From Rhodospirillaceae bacterium (GTDB lineage: Bacteria > Pseudomonadota > Alphaproteobacteria > Bin65): DNA of 64,000 nucleotides. This document shows positions 35,856 through 43,204 of the stretch, one piece after another; position 1 is the first letter of the stretch; each line of letters begins with the position of its first letter. The translations under genes and the position numbers were made by a program. Location of the stretch: NCBI GenBank assembly GCA_028819475.1, contig JAPPLJ010000016.1:1-64000 (forward strand), written 5' to 3'. Below the pieces are notes generated by a model, which was not told the origin of the DNA, made no database searches, and saw only the letters and a list, made by a program, of their open reading frames with translations.

Positions 35856-36671
35856 ATGTTGATCGGCAAGGCGCGTCCGCTCAGAAGCGCAATCTGCACG
35901 GCGGACGAGACCAGCATCGCGGTGCGCGGACGCGACCTGTGCGGCGACCTGATGGGCGGCCTGTCCTTCACGGAGTTTTTCCTGCTCCATCTGACCGGCA
36001 AGGCGCCGAGCGCAGACCAGGCCTTCTTCCTCGACGCCATGCTGGTCGGCCTTGCCGAACACGGCGTGACGCCGAGCGTCCAGGCGGCGCGCATGACGCT
36101 CGCCGCGGCGCCGGAATCGCTACAGGGCGCGGTGGCGGCCGGGATCGCCGGCGCCGGCTCTGTTGTGCTCGGCGCGGCGGAAGAGGCCGGCCGGCTGCTG
36201 GCGCGCGGCGTTGCCGAGGCAGGCGAGGAGGCGGACGCCTTCGAAACTGCCGCCCGGCGCATTGCGGAGGAAATCCGCGCGGCGCGCCGGCCGATCCCCG
36301 GCTTCGGCCACCCCTTGCACAGGCCCGACGATCCGCGCGCGACGCGCCTGCTCGCCCTGGCGCGCGACCGCGGCGCGGCCGGCGACCACACCCGTTTTCT
36401 CGAAACCCTGGCACCGGTCGTGAACGAGGTCTGGCAGCGCAATCTGCCGGTCAACATCAACGGCGCCATCGCTTCCATCATGCTGGATCTGGAATTCCCG
36501 ATGGAGGCCCTGCGCGGCGTGCCGATCCTGGCGCGGACCGCCGGCCTGCTCGGCCATCTGTACGAGGAGAGCCAGCGGCCGATGGGCTTCCTGCTCGCCC
36601 ACCACGCCGAAGCGGCGGTCGAGTATGACGGCGAACCGCCACCGCCGGACAAAATGGCAGGGCGGGAGTGA
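35856..36671 (+). CDS. Citryl-CoA lyase/citrate synthase-like protein
   Basis: The 271-residue protein matches the short citrate-synthase-like proteins annotated as citryl-CoA lyases. It keeps the catalytic surroundings: GFGHPLHRPDDPRATRLLALA (His and Arg) and NINGAIASIMLDLEFP (the Asp). It is shorter than citrate synthase (about 430 residues). Cleavage or formation of a citryl-CoA-like thioester is the family expectation; the real substrate is unknown. A GGGGGAG ribosome-binding site precedes ATG 35856. The PaaK-like CoA ligase follows almost immediately, and an alpha/beta hydrolase was next before the transposon arrived. Confidence 0.8.
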   Translation: MLIGKARPLRSAICTADETSIAVRGRDLCGDLMGGLSFTEFFLLHLTGKAPSADQAFFLDAMLVGLAEHGVTPSVQAARMTLAAAPESLQGAVAAGIAGAGSVVLGAAEEAGRLLARGVAEAGEEADAFETAARRIAEEIRAARRPIPGFGHPLHRPDDPRATRLLALARDRGAAGDHTRFLETLAPVVNEVWQRNLPVNINGAIASIMLDLEFPMEALRGVPILARTAGLLGHLYEESQRPMGFLLAHHAEAAVEYDGEPPPPDKMAGRE

Positions 36672-36678
36672 CCGGTCC

Positions 36679-37992
36679 GTGACGGGATTCCTGCACAATC
36701 CCGCGGTCGAAACCCGGGATCCGGCGGAACAGGCGTCGCGCGACGCCGCCCGCTATCCCGAGCAGATCGGCTATCTGCTCGAAAAGTCGGACTTTTACCG
36801 CGCCAAGCTGGCCGAAGCCGGCATTGCAAGCGCCGCGGACGCCGGCGGCCTCGACGCCATCGCGAACCTGCCGTTCACGGAAAAGGACGAATTGCGCAAG
36901 AGCCAGGCGGACCATCCGCCGCTCGGCAGCCATGTCGCCGCGTCGTGGGACGAGATCGTCCGGGTCTATTCCACCAGCGGCACCAGCGGCGACCCCTGCT
37001 ACATCGCGATCACGCCGGCCGACCTCGACGTCTGGACCGAAATCTCGGCGCGCAGCTACGCCGCCTGCGGCATCCACCGCGGCCGCCGCGTGGTGCACAA
37101 TTACGGCGCCGGCCCCTTCGTCGCGGCAGCGGCCACGGACATGCTGACCCGCAACCGCATCGCCCACATCCCGGTCGGCACGGGCAATACCGAACGCTAC
37201 GTCGCCGGCATCCGCAAAATGGGCGCAACGGCGATCATGGCGACGCCCTCCTTCGCCCTGTACCTGATCGACTGGCTGGAGGAACGCGGCATCGCGCCCC
37301 GGTCGCTCTGCATCGAGCGCATGGCGGTCGCCGGCGAGCCCGGCGGCGGTGATCCGGTGATCCGCAACCGGATCGAGACGGCGTTCGGCTGCACGGCGAA
37401 CGAGGCGATGGGCATCGGCGATATGTCGATCACCCTGTGGGGCGAGTGCGAAGACCAGGGCGGCATGCATTTCAGCGGCCGGGACTTCGTCCATGTCGAG
37501 TTGATCGACCCGGAGAGCGGCGCGGCCCTGCCGTTCGAGGACGGCGCGGAAGGCGAGCTGGTCTACACCGCCCTGCGGCGCGAGGCGATGCCGTTGCTGC
37601 GCTTCCGCAGCCGCGACCATGTCACGGTCAATGCGAAACCCTGCACCTGCGGCCGGACGAGCGTGCGCGTGCGCTGCATCGGGCGGACCGACGACATGCT
37701 GATCGTGCGCGGCGTCAACCTGTTCCCCTCGGCGTTGCGGGCGGTCGTGAACCGGTTCGCGCCCCATGTCGGCGAAGTCGTGATGATCCGCCCCAGGACG
37801 CGCGGCGTGATGCAGGAGCCGCCGTTGCCGGTCGCGATCGAACTGGCCGCCGGCGCGGAGCCGCCGCCGGACCTTGCCGAGCGCATCCGGGCGGCGATCC
37901 GCAGCGAACTCATCGTCGCGACCGAGATCGAACTGGTGCCGCACCTCTCCCTGCCGCGCAGCGAATACAAAGGGAATTATACGCTATCCTAG
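36679..37992 (+). CDS. PaaK-like acyl/aryl-CoA ligase, C-terminus replaced by transposon insertion
   Basis: The 437-residue adenylate-forming enzyme resembles phenylacetate-CoA ligase. It has the phosphate loop YSTSGTSGDP, the YGAGPF region, and the A5-like EAMGIGD. The C-terminal GRTDDMLIVRGVNLFPSALRAVV is the hinge and mobile domain. GTG 36679 is the likely start; an in-frame ATG at 36625 lies inside the preceding gene. The IS1595-type transposon entered at codon AAA of SEYK. The protein now ends GNYTLS; joining the flanks across the insertion gives SRLVDFGKAG and a stop. Only about ten C-terminal residues are lost, so activity may remain. Confidence 0.86.
   Translation: MTGFLHNPAVETRDPAEQASRDAARYPEQIGYLLEKSDFYRAKLAEAGIASAADAGGLDAIANLPFTEKDELRKSQADHPPLGSHVAASWDEIVRVYSTSGTSGDPCYIAITPADLDVWTEISARSYAACGIHRGRRVVHNYGAGPFVAAAATDMLTRNRIAHIPVGTGNTERYVAGIRKMGATAIMATPSFALYLIDWLEERGIAPRSLCIERMAVAGEPGGGDPVIRNRIETAFGCTANEAMGIGDMSITLWGECEDQGGMHFSGRDFVHVELIDPESGAALPFEDGAEGELVYTALRREAMPLLRFRSRDHVTVNAKPCTCGRTSVRVRCIGRTDDMLIVRGVNLFPSALRAVVNRFAPHVGEVVMIRPRTRGVMQEPPLPVAIELAAGAEPPPDLAERIRAAIRSELIVATEIELVPHLSLPRSEYKGNYTLS
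37964..37971. repeat. Target-site duplication, left copy
   Basis: AATACAAA directly abuts the left inverted repeat and is repeated exactly at 42232-42239 outside the right one. Eight bases is the duplication length known for the IS1595 family. Confidence 0.93.
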
Positions 37993-37996
37993 CCAA
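37972..37996. repeat. Left terminal inverted repeat
   Basis: The 25 bases beginning GGGAATTATACGCTATCC match the reverse complement of 42207-42231 perfectly. Translation of the ligase runs into it and stops at TAG within the repeat. Confidence 0.95.
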
Positions 37997-38004
37997 GCGC
38001 CCGA

Positions 38005-38184
38005 TTATCGGGCCGGTTTTTCCTTGCGGTTGTAGGCTTTCGGGAGACGCAACGACGGGTCCGGGCGCTTGACCCCGGAGAAGATCGCGCGGGCGACCTG
38101 TTCAGGCGTCGCATCAATCCGGGGCATGGGACGCGGCGGGCGACCGCGGGGCTTCTTGTGCGGGTCTGGTCTGTCGTCGGTCAT
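38005..38184 (-). CDS. Small basic AT-hook-like protein, last gene of the transposon
   Basis: A 59-residue product (ATG 38184, TAA 38005) rich in Arg, Lys and Pro. The segment KKPRGRPPRP contains the GRP core of AT-hook DNA-binding motifs, and MPRIDATPEQVARAIFSG follows. No family is assigned by me. Short proteins with an ATPE-VARA helix are often seen near insertion sequences, but I cannot verify this. It starts 11 bases after the endonuclease stop codon and ends 8 bases before the left inverted repeat. It may bind the A/T-richer transposon ends or act as a controller-like protein. Confidence 0.6.
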   Translation of the reverse strand: MTDDRPDPHKKPRGRPPRPMPRIDATPEQVARAIFSGVKRPDPSLRLPKAYNRKEKPAR

Positions 38185-38195
38185 GGCGAGTCTCC

Positions 38196-39116
38196 CTAGA
38201 TCACCCGGACGGCATGGTGGAAGACCTCATTCGTGAAGTCGTTCCAATGGTCGTCGTCTTGGTCAAGATCGTCGAGCATGTAGACCTTGACGTTGCCGAG
38301 CGCGTCGAGTCTGGCCTGCATCTCTGGGGTGACGACGCCCGCAATAAGGAAGTTCTGGCAGCCCGGCGGCGTCTCGGCGAAGCTCTTTGACATAGCGCCA
38401 AGGCGTTCAAGCGCCCCGGCCGGGTCGCGACCGCCCTTGATCTCGATTGTGGCAATCAGCCGACCGTCCCGCACGAAGTCAATGTCCGGTTCCGAGCCGT
38501 AACGCATGATCGTGTCTTTGGGCAGGCTGTACTGCCCGATTTCGGGCGCATCCGGGGCAAGTGTGCCGCGCTTCTTCAGCCAAGCTACGATCCTGTCCTT
38601 GACCAGCGCCTCGGCCATGTCGCCGATCCGGTTTCGGAACATGCCATCAAGGGTTATTCCCATCGTCGCGACGATGTTCCGGTAGCCGTTTTCAAGCGCC
38701 CAATCGACCTTGCCCTCTATGATCGAGGAAATGGCGAGATTGTAGAAGCGGGCCGCCCGGCTGGCCCTGTCGAACGAGATTTGAGTCCTTCCCCCGGTCT
38801 CCCACGATTTGACATCAACCCGCGCTTCCTGAACCACCCGCTTGAGCGGCAAAAGGGCGATCCCTCGATAGTACGCGGACGTGCGGGGATGGGCTTGAAG
38901 CATGTCCGGGTGCGCAAAGACCATCTTCGGCGCGACGCCCAGACCGGCGACATGATTCCATGCGCCGCCACTGATCATGCGCTCCTCAATAGGTTCGAAG
39001 GCGAGGGGCGCAGCGTAGCCCTCAATGACCCGGCGCTGTGCATCGTCGTCCCGCCGCGCGATGATCTCGGCGAACAGTTGCGACCGATGCCGGGTTGCAT
39101 CCGACAGTTCAGGCAC
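38196..39116 (-). CDS. Type II restriction endonuclease-like protein (PD-(D/E)XK)
   Basis: The 306-residue product has a plausible nuclease core: EPDIDFV (Pro210, Asp211), followed by ATIEIKGG with Glu225 and Lys227, a PD-X13-EXK arrangement. It is followed by RDPAGALERLGAM. This context resembles my memory of XcyI-type enzymes (CCCGGG), but the match needs a profile search. The GTG at 39116 overlaps the methyltransferase stop by 8 bases; the frame continues upstream but only inside the methyltransferase gene. Placement directly behind an m4C-type methyltransferase supports a restriction role. The region before residue 50 is weakly constrained. Confidence 0.75.
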   Translation of the reverse strand: MPELSDATRHRSQLFAEIIARRDDDAQRRVIEGYAAPLAFEPIEERMISGGAWNHVAGLGVAPKMVFAHPDMLQAHPRTSAYYRGIALLPLKRVVQEARVDVKSWETGGRTQISFDRASRAARFYNLAISSIIEGKVDWALENGYRNIVATMGITLDGMFRNRIGDMAEALVKDRIVAWLKKRGTLAPDAPEIGQYSLPKDTIMRYGSEPDIDFVRDGRLIATIEIKGGRDPAGALERLGAMSKSFAETPPGCQNFLIAGVVTPEMQARLDALGNVKVYMLDDLDQDDDHWNDFTNEVFHHAVRVI

Positions 39117-40506
39117 TGGACCGCCGCCACCTGTAGACGCACTTGCGCAACTCTTTCCGACCGAACCGGGCCATCTGCTGACTCGAATTGCCCTTGCCGC
39201 GTGCGAGCGCCCAAATCGCTTCGCACTCGAAACCGGATTGCTCGGCAAAGTCCGACAAGATGAAATCGACCGGCAATTCTTCGCCGTGATACTGCACGTT
39301 GTCGTTGACCATGATCACGGTCCCGCCGGGGCGGACGACCCGGCCCAGTTCGGCGACGACGACGGCCATTTCGAGGAAATAGGAATCGACCAGGCGAATG
39401 ACGTGGCGGTTGCTCAACTCGCCTTCATGCTCCCGGAGAATTGCCAGCGCCTCATGCAGCGCGCCCTGGGCGGCGTGCATTTCGGCGGCATGGGCCAACG
39501 TGTCCGACGCATCGGCATACTGCGCTTCCAGCCATTCCGTCTTTGCCCGGTTTTCGACGGTCGCCGAAAGCATACTTTGGCGCAAATCGGAAAAGCCGTC
39601 CCGGTCGTAGCCCATCCATGCGAGCTCAAGCGCGTAGGTCCGGGTGTAATCGTAGCGGTTCGCGTACGGCGGCGACGTTATCACCATGTCGAAAGACGCC
39701 GCCGGCAACTGCCGCAGAAGCTCAAGGCAGGACCCCACCCGAAGATCGGGGCGCCCTTCCCCGTATTCGTCCTTGAGCGGCCCTATATCCGCCACGATCT
39801 CGGCGATCCGGTCTTCCAGCGCGTCGCTGAACCGGGCCACGTCGCCCTTGTGCACGCCGGATCGAAGTGGCCGCCCCGAACGGCTATCCCATCGGAGATA
39901 CTGGCCGTCCTTCCGGGTGTAGCTCGCATCTTCAAGGACCGAAACGCAGGCCAGATCCAACAAGGCCCTGTGCGCTTCGTTATCGACGCTCGCCAGAAAG
40001 GCGCGGGCCGTCGCAATTTCTTCTTCTGTCTCCGCCGGGAACGCGCGCTCGGTGATCCGCACATGCGGAAACTCGAAACCGTCGCGGTCGCAGCGCCGCC
40101 CCCGGACGCATTGCACCATCTTGCGCCCGGCACGGGCAAAGCTATCGGGGCAAAGCCCGTTCGACGCCTCGGCGATCGCGTTGCCCGCCAACACGCCGAC
40201 AGGCATTATCTCGATCCCCGTCCCGGCCTTGCCGCTTCCGGCCGCAACCAGAGGGGCCGTCCCGATCCCGGCAAAGGGGTCGAGCACGTCATCCGGGTCA
40301 TGCGCCGCCAGAAAATCGGCGACCAACTGCCGGGAGAATCCCTCCTTGTATTTCAGCCAGCGGAAGCCGGGAACATCGCGGTTTCCTTGGTAGGAGACCA
40401 GCCGCCGGTTGAGACCGTCATTGACGGACAGGCGCGGCGAAAATCTGTCGGATAGCCTCTGGCGCTCCCCTGTCGGGCCACCATTGGGCGACAGTGCCGC
40501 GCTCAT
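39109..40506 (-). CDS. DNA methyltransferase, probable N4-cytosine type
   Basis: The 465-residue enzyme has the S-adenosylmethionine-binding motif DPFAGIGT at 76-83 and the catalytic motif TSPPY at 277-281. TSPPY is characteristic of N4-cytosine methyltransferases (adenine enzymes usually have DPPY or NPPY). About 195 residues between the two motifs probably hold target recognition. A later PGGTVIMVND strand belongs to the catalytic fold. It would protect host DNA against the endonuclease encoded immediately downstream, and its start touches the stop of a 24-residue peptide gene. Recognition sequence is unknown. Confidence 0.87.
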   Translation of the reverse strand: MSAALSPNGGPTGERQRLSDRFSPRLSVNDGLNRRLVSYQGNRDVPGFRWLKYKEGFSRQLVADFLAAHDPDDVLDPFAGIGTAPLVAAGSGKAGTGIEIMPVGVLAGNAIAEASNGLCPDSFARAGRKMVQCVRGRRCDRDGFEFPHVRITERAFPAETEEEIATARAFLASVDNEAHRALLDLACVSVLEDASYTRKDGQYLRWDSRSGRPLRSGVHKGDVARFSDALEDRIAEIVADIGPLKDEYGEGRPDLRVGSCLELLRQLPAASFDMVITSPPYANRYDYTRTYALELAWMGYDRDGFSDLRQSMLSATVENRAKTEWLEAQYADASDTLAHAAEMHAAQGALHEALAILREHEGELSNRHVIRLVDSYFLEMAVVVAELGRVVRPGGTVIMVNDNVQYHGEELPVDFILSDFAEQSGFECEAIWALARGKGNSSQQMARFGRKELRKCVYRWRRSSA

Positions 40507-40581
40507 CTACTCATCTCGATCTTCGCGGATCAGATGCCCAACGCCTTGATCCTTCGGCTTCTTCGGGGTTTTGGCGGTCAT
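40507..40581 (-). CDS. 24-residue peptide, partial duplicate of the coiled-coil gene end
   Basis: ATG 40581 to TAG 40507 encodes MTAKTPKKPK followed by DQGVGHLIREDRDE. The second half is nearly identical to the C-terminus of the protein encoded at 40880-41200 (DQGVGHLIREDRE). The DNA of 40518-40552 repeats 40899-40933. Its stop codon abuts the methyltransferase ATG, so it may act as a leader coupling translation rather than as a functional protein. Confidence 0.45.
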   Translation of the reverse strand: MTAKTPKKPKDQGVGHLIREDRDE

Positions 40582-40586
40582 CGGTT

Positions 40587-40883
40587 TCAACTCCCGGCGA
40601 TCAGGCCGTCCAGACGAAACTCCTTGAGCTGCACGCTCAACATCCGGCGGGCTTCATACGCGGCTTCCAAATCCTCCCGGCTCTTGTGCGTTTCGCCATG
40701 AGCAAAATCGGACAGATCGGATGCTTCGACCAGTGCAGGGTCTTGCTCAAGACGCGGCCCCAACCGGGCCATTGTCTTGCCTAGCCGCCGCAGCTTGCAT
40801 TCCAGCGCGGCGATCTTCTCTTCATTGGTCGAATATTCCCGCACAACCCGAAGAATCTCTGCGTCCCGGTCGCCGTCGGTCAT
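40587..40883 (-). CDS. Transposon coiled-coil protein B
   Basis: The 98-residue product begins MTDGDRDAEILRVVREYSTN and continues as a charged helix with heptad spacing (IAALECKLRRLGKTMARL), then a second helix (EDLEAAYEARRMLSVQLKEF). It is homologous to protein A encoded directly upstream: TGDEKDTEIGRTLREY aligns with TDGDRDAEILRVVREY. The two probably arose by tandem duplication and may form a heterodimer. ATG 40883 overlaps the stop of protein A as ATGA. No known family is recognised; a role in transposition or in the R-M system is open. Confidence 0.7.
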   Translation of the reverse strand: MTDGDRDAEILRVVREYSTNEEKIAALECKLRRLGKTMARLGPRLEQDPALVEASDLSDFAHGETHKSREDLEAAYEARRMLSVQLKEFRLDGLIAGS

Positions 40884-41200
40884 CGGTTTGTCTCCCGGTC
40901 TTCGCGGATCAGATGGCCAACGCCTTGATCCTGTAGCGCCTTGTACAACCGCCGCTTGGCCGCGTCCGCCTTGGCGATCTCCATCAGCAGATCGCGGATC
41001 GACACGTCGCCGGCTTCCTCCGCAGCCGATTGCGCCTTCGCGGCCACTGAACCTGACTTGGCGGCAATGGCTTCCTGCACATTCTCGATACGGTCGAACA
41101 GCCGACTCAGCTTCGACGCCAGACAACCGAGTCGATCCGACTCCGCCTGATACTCCCGGAGCGTGCGCCCGATCTCGGTGTCTTTTTCGTCGCCGGTCAC
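40880..41200 (-). CDS. Transposon coiled-coil protein A
   Basis: The 106-residue product starts at GTG 41200, which overlaps the transposase stop as GTGA, so translation is coupled to the transposase. An N-terminal long helix (GRTLREYQAESDRLGCLASKLSRLFDRIENVQEAI) is followed by an alanine-rich linker and a second helix (DLLMEIAKADAAKRRLYKAL) ending DQGVGHLIREDRETNR. It is the paralogue of protein B. Family unknown. Position next to the transposase suggests an accessory transposition factor, but this is inference. Confidence 0.7.
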   Translation of the reverse strand: MTGDEKDTEIGRTLREYQAESDRLGCLASKLSRLFDRIENVQEAIAAKSGSVAAKAQSAAEEAGDVSIRDLLMEIAKADAAKRRLYKALQDQGVGHLIREDRETNR

Positions 41201-42147
41201 GCCACCAAGTCCCGGTAGCGGAGCCGCTTGCCGACCATGCCGCGGGCCAGCAGGGACATCTGCGCCAGCGTGTCGAGGTCGCGGATATTGTGGCGTCCGG
41301 CAAATTCGCGAACGTAGCGGGGCAGGTGCTTTTCCGACACATGGTGAAACGTGCCGTGCAGGCCGCGCTTGAAGATGGCCCAAAGGGCTTCGATCCCCTG
41401 CGTGTGCGCTTCGCCTCGCACATATTCGCCCGCGCTGTGCCGGACGGTCGCGTGCGCCCGGTCCTTCATGCCCCGATAGGCGCGGGCATCGTCGGTGTAG
41501 ACCGTCGCGCCCTTTTCCGTGCGCTCCGCCACGAAGCCCTTGAGGGTGTCGCCGTCGGTATTCTCGACAACGGCGGCGCTGACCTGTTTCGAGTCACGGT
41601 CCCGGACGCCAGCGACGGCAACCTTCCCGCCGGTCCCGCCGCCGACCTTCAGCTTTTTCGAGGCGTGCTTGTTTTTCTCTTTGCCGCCGATATAGGTTTC
41701 GTCGGCTTCGACCGGGCCGGGGAATGGCAGGCCCGCGTTGTCGTCAAAGGCTTCCCGGATGCGGTGCATCAGGTGCCATGCCGTCGCCTGCCGCATTCCG
41801 ATGTCCCGATAGACCTTCATGCTGGCCGTGCCCTTGATGCCGGTCGTCGCTAAGTACAGGGCAATCGCCCATTTTTGCAGGCCGAGATTGCTGGACTGCA
41901 TGACTGTTCCCTTCTTGACCGAGAAATGCGCCCGGCAGTCGCGGCAGCGGTAGGGCATGGGTTTCCGGCTTTTAACCGGAACGGTGTTGACCGAACCGCA
42001 TTCGGGGCAGTAGCGGCCTGTCGGCCAACGCTGCGACTCGAACCAGCGTTCGGCGGCAGCATCGTCGGGGAACATCCGAAGCAACTGGACAACGGTGAGT
42101 CCCTCACGGTGCGAGCGTCCGGGGCCATTCTTCGCCATTTCTGCCAT
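41197..42147 (-). CDS. IS1595-family (ISXO2-like) transposase
   Basis: The 316-residue transposase has an N-terminal zinc ribbon (Cys47, Cys50, Cys68, Cys71). A helical region follows, with IRE preceding the ISXO2-like DDE nuclease domain: Asp149 in VEADETYIGG, Asp219/220 in VYTDDARAY, and Glu253 in HTQGIEALWAIFKRG. Full family length and no disruption suggest it is active. The N-terminal start could be ATG 42147 or ATG 42138. It lies 59 bases inside the right inverted repeat, with a promoter in between, and heads the cargo operon. Confidence 0.95.
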   Translation of the reverse strand: MAEMAKNGPGRSHREGLTVVQLLRMFPDDAAAERWFESQRWPTGRYCPECGSVNTVPVKSRKPMPYRCRDCRAHFSVKKGTVMQSSNLGLQKWAIALYLATTGIKGTASMKVYRDIGMRQATAWHLMHRIREAFDDNAGLPFPGPVEADETYIGGKEKNKHASKKLKVGGGTGGKVAVAGVRDRDSKQVSAAVVENTDGDTLKGFVAERTEKGATVYTDDARAYRGMKDRAHATVRHSAGEYVRGEAHTQGIEALWAIFKRGLHGTFHHVSEKHLPRYVREFAGRHNIRDLDTLAQMSLLARGMVGKRLRYRDLVA

Positions 42148-42171
42148 CCGTCAATCGGTTTCTATGGCTAG

Positions 42172-42200
42172 AATATGGCGATTAAATCGGCAGTTGTCAA
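42172..42200 (-). promoter_or_regulatory. Promoter of the transposon operon
   Basis: On the minus strand a perfect TTGACA (42195-42200) is followed after 17 bases by CATATT (42172-42177). Transcription would begin about 18 bases before the transposase ATG and could run through all seven genes. The -35 lies 6 bases inside the right inverted repeat, so bound transposase could repress it. Confidence 0.55.
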
Positions 42201-42206
42201 GCGATT

Positions 42207-42231
42207 TTGGCTAGGATAGCGTATAATTCCC
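42207..42231. repeat. Right terminal inverted repeat
   Basis: Perfect 25-base inverted match to 37972-37996, ending GCGTATAATTCCC, immediately followed by the AATACAAA duplication. Confidence 0.95.
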
Positions 42232-42239
42232 AATACAAA
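42232..42239. repeat. Target-site duplication, right copy
   Basis: AATACAAA, identical to 37964-37971. Immediately after it the original ligase reading frame resumes (AGCCGGCTGGTCGATTTCGG) and ends in TAG at 42269-42271. Confidence 0.93.
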
Positions 42240-42304
42240 AGCCGGCTGGTCGATTTCGGCAAGGCCGGATAGCCTTGCACCGCAACCCTTCAGGAGACGA
42301 GCCC

Positions 42305-43204
42305 GTGAACGCACCCGTCACCCTGCCGGACCACCGGACCGGCACCGTCGAGTCCGGCGACGTCACGATCTTCTACCGGCATTTCGGCGCGCGCCCTCCC
42401 GACTCCGGGGCCGGCACGCCGATGATCGTTTTGCACGGCCAGTCTTACTTTTCCTACGACTGGATCGGCATCGCCGACGAACTGGCCCGCGACTCCGACG
42501 GCGGCCGCGAGATCGCCGCTATGGACATGCGCGGCTTCGGCAGCTCCGGCTGGAGTCCGGGCCAGGCCTACAAGGTGCAGGATTTCGCCGCCGACGTGCT
42601 GGCGGTCGCCGACAGCCTGGGCTGGGACCGCTTCGTCCTCGCCGGGCATTCGATGGGCGGGCGCAACGCCACCTACACCGCCTCGGCCCATCCCGGCCGG
42701 GTCGAGAAGCTGATTTTGATTGATTACTCACCAACAAACGCGAAGGCGGGATCGATGCGGGTGATGAACCAGTCGGTCGACATGCCCGAATCGTTTTCGG
42801 GGCTGGATCAGGCGCTGCGCTATTTCGGCCTGGATCCGGCGACAGTGGACGCAAGGAAGCGCGCGCGCTTCGCGGCCTATCTCGGCACTTTCGGCGGCAA
42901 CTACACCGTGTCCCGCGATCCCTATTTCAGAGAGGTTTTCAGAAAAACCCGCGACGAGGGCATCAAGCCCGACCACGGCGCCGACCTGTGGGACTGCCTC
43001 GGCCGGGTCGCCTGCCCGATTCTCGCGGTGCGCGGCCGGCAGTCCGACATGTTCGCGCCGGAAACCGCCGAGAAGGTCAGGGCGGCGAACGCCAACGTCA
43101 CGCTGGTCGAGGTCGAGGGCGGCCACAACGTCCCCGGCGACAACCCGGCCGGCCTGATTGCGGCGCTGCGCCCGTTCCTCACGAGCCGGGCCGCGGCCGC
43201 CTGA
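42305..43204 (+). CDS. Alpha/beta hydrolase
   Basis: The 299-residue hydrolase has the oxyanion region VLHGQSYFSYDW, the nucleophile elbow AGHSMGG (Ser116), an acid in VRGRQSDMF, and the His in VEGGHNVPGD. These make a standard catalytic triad for esters, thioesters or C-C bonds. GTG 42305 is chosen because AGGAGAC lies 6 bases upstream. Before the transposon inserted, this gene sat 33 bases after the CoA ligase stop and almost certainly belonged to the citryl-CoA-lyase-like/ligase operon. It is now cut off from that promoter unless the transposon supplies one. Confidence 0.88.
   Translation: MNAPVTLPDHRTGTVESGDVTIFYRHFGARPPDSGAGTPMIVLHGQSYFSYDWIGIADELARDSDGGREIAAMDMRGFGSSGWSPGQAYKVQDFAADVLAVADSLGWDRFVLAGHSMGGRNATYTASAHPGRVEKLILIDYSPTNAKAGSMRVMNQSVDMPESFSGLDQALRYFGLDPATVDARKRARFAAYLGTFGGNYTVSRDPYFREVFRKTRDEGIKPDHGADLWDCLGRVACPILAVRGRQSDMFAPETAEKVRAANANVTLVEVEGGHNVPGDNPAGLIAALRPFLTSRAAAA

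Larger units (their letters stand above)
37972..42231. mobile_element. IS1595/ISXO2-type transposon carrying a restriction-modification system
   Basis: A 4260-base element bounded by perfect 25-bp inverted repeats (37972-37996 and 42207-42231, starting GGGAATTATACG) and an 8-bp target duplication, AATACAAA. All seven genes lie on the minus strand: transposase, two related coiled-coil proteins, a 24-residue peptide, DNA methyltransferase, restriction endonuclease-like protein and a small basic protein. Adjacent genes overlap by a few bases or nearly touch, so the whole cargo is probably read from the transposase promoter beside the right repeat. Intact ends and an exact duplication suggest a recent single insertion. 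IS1595 elements with passenger genes are known; one with a complete R-M pair was not known to me. Confidence 0.93.
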
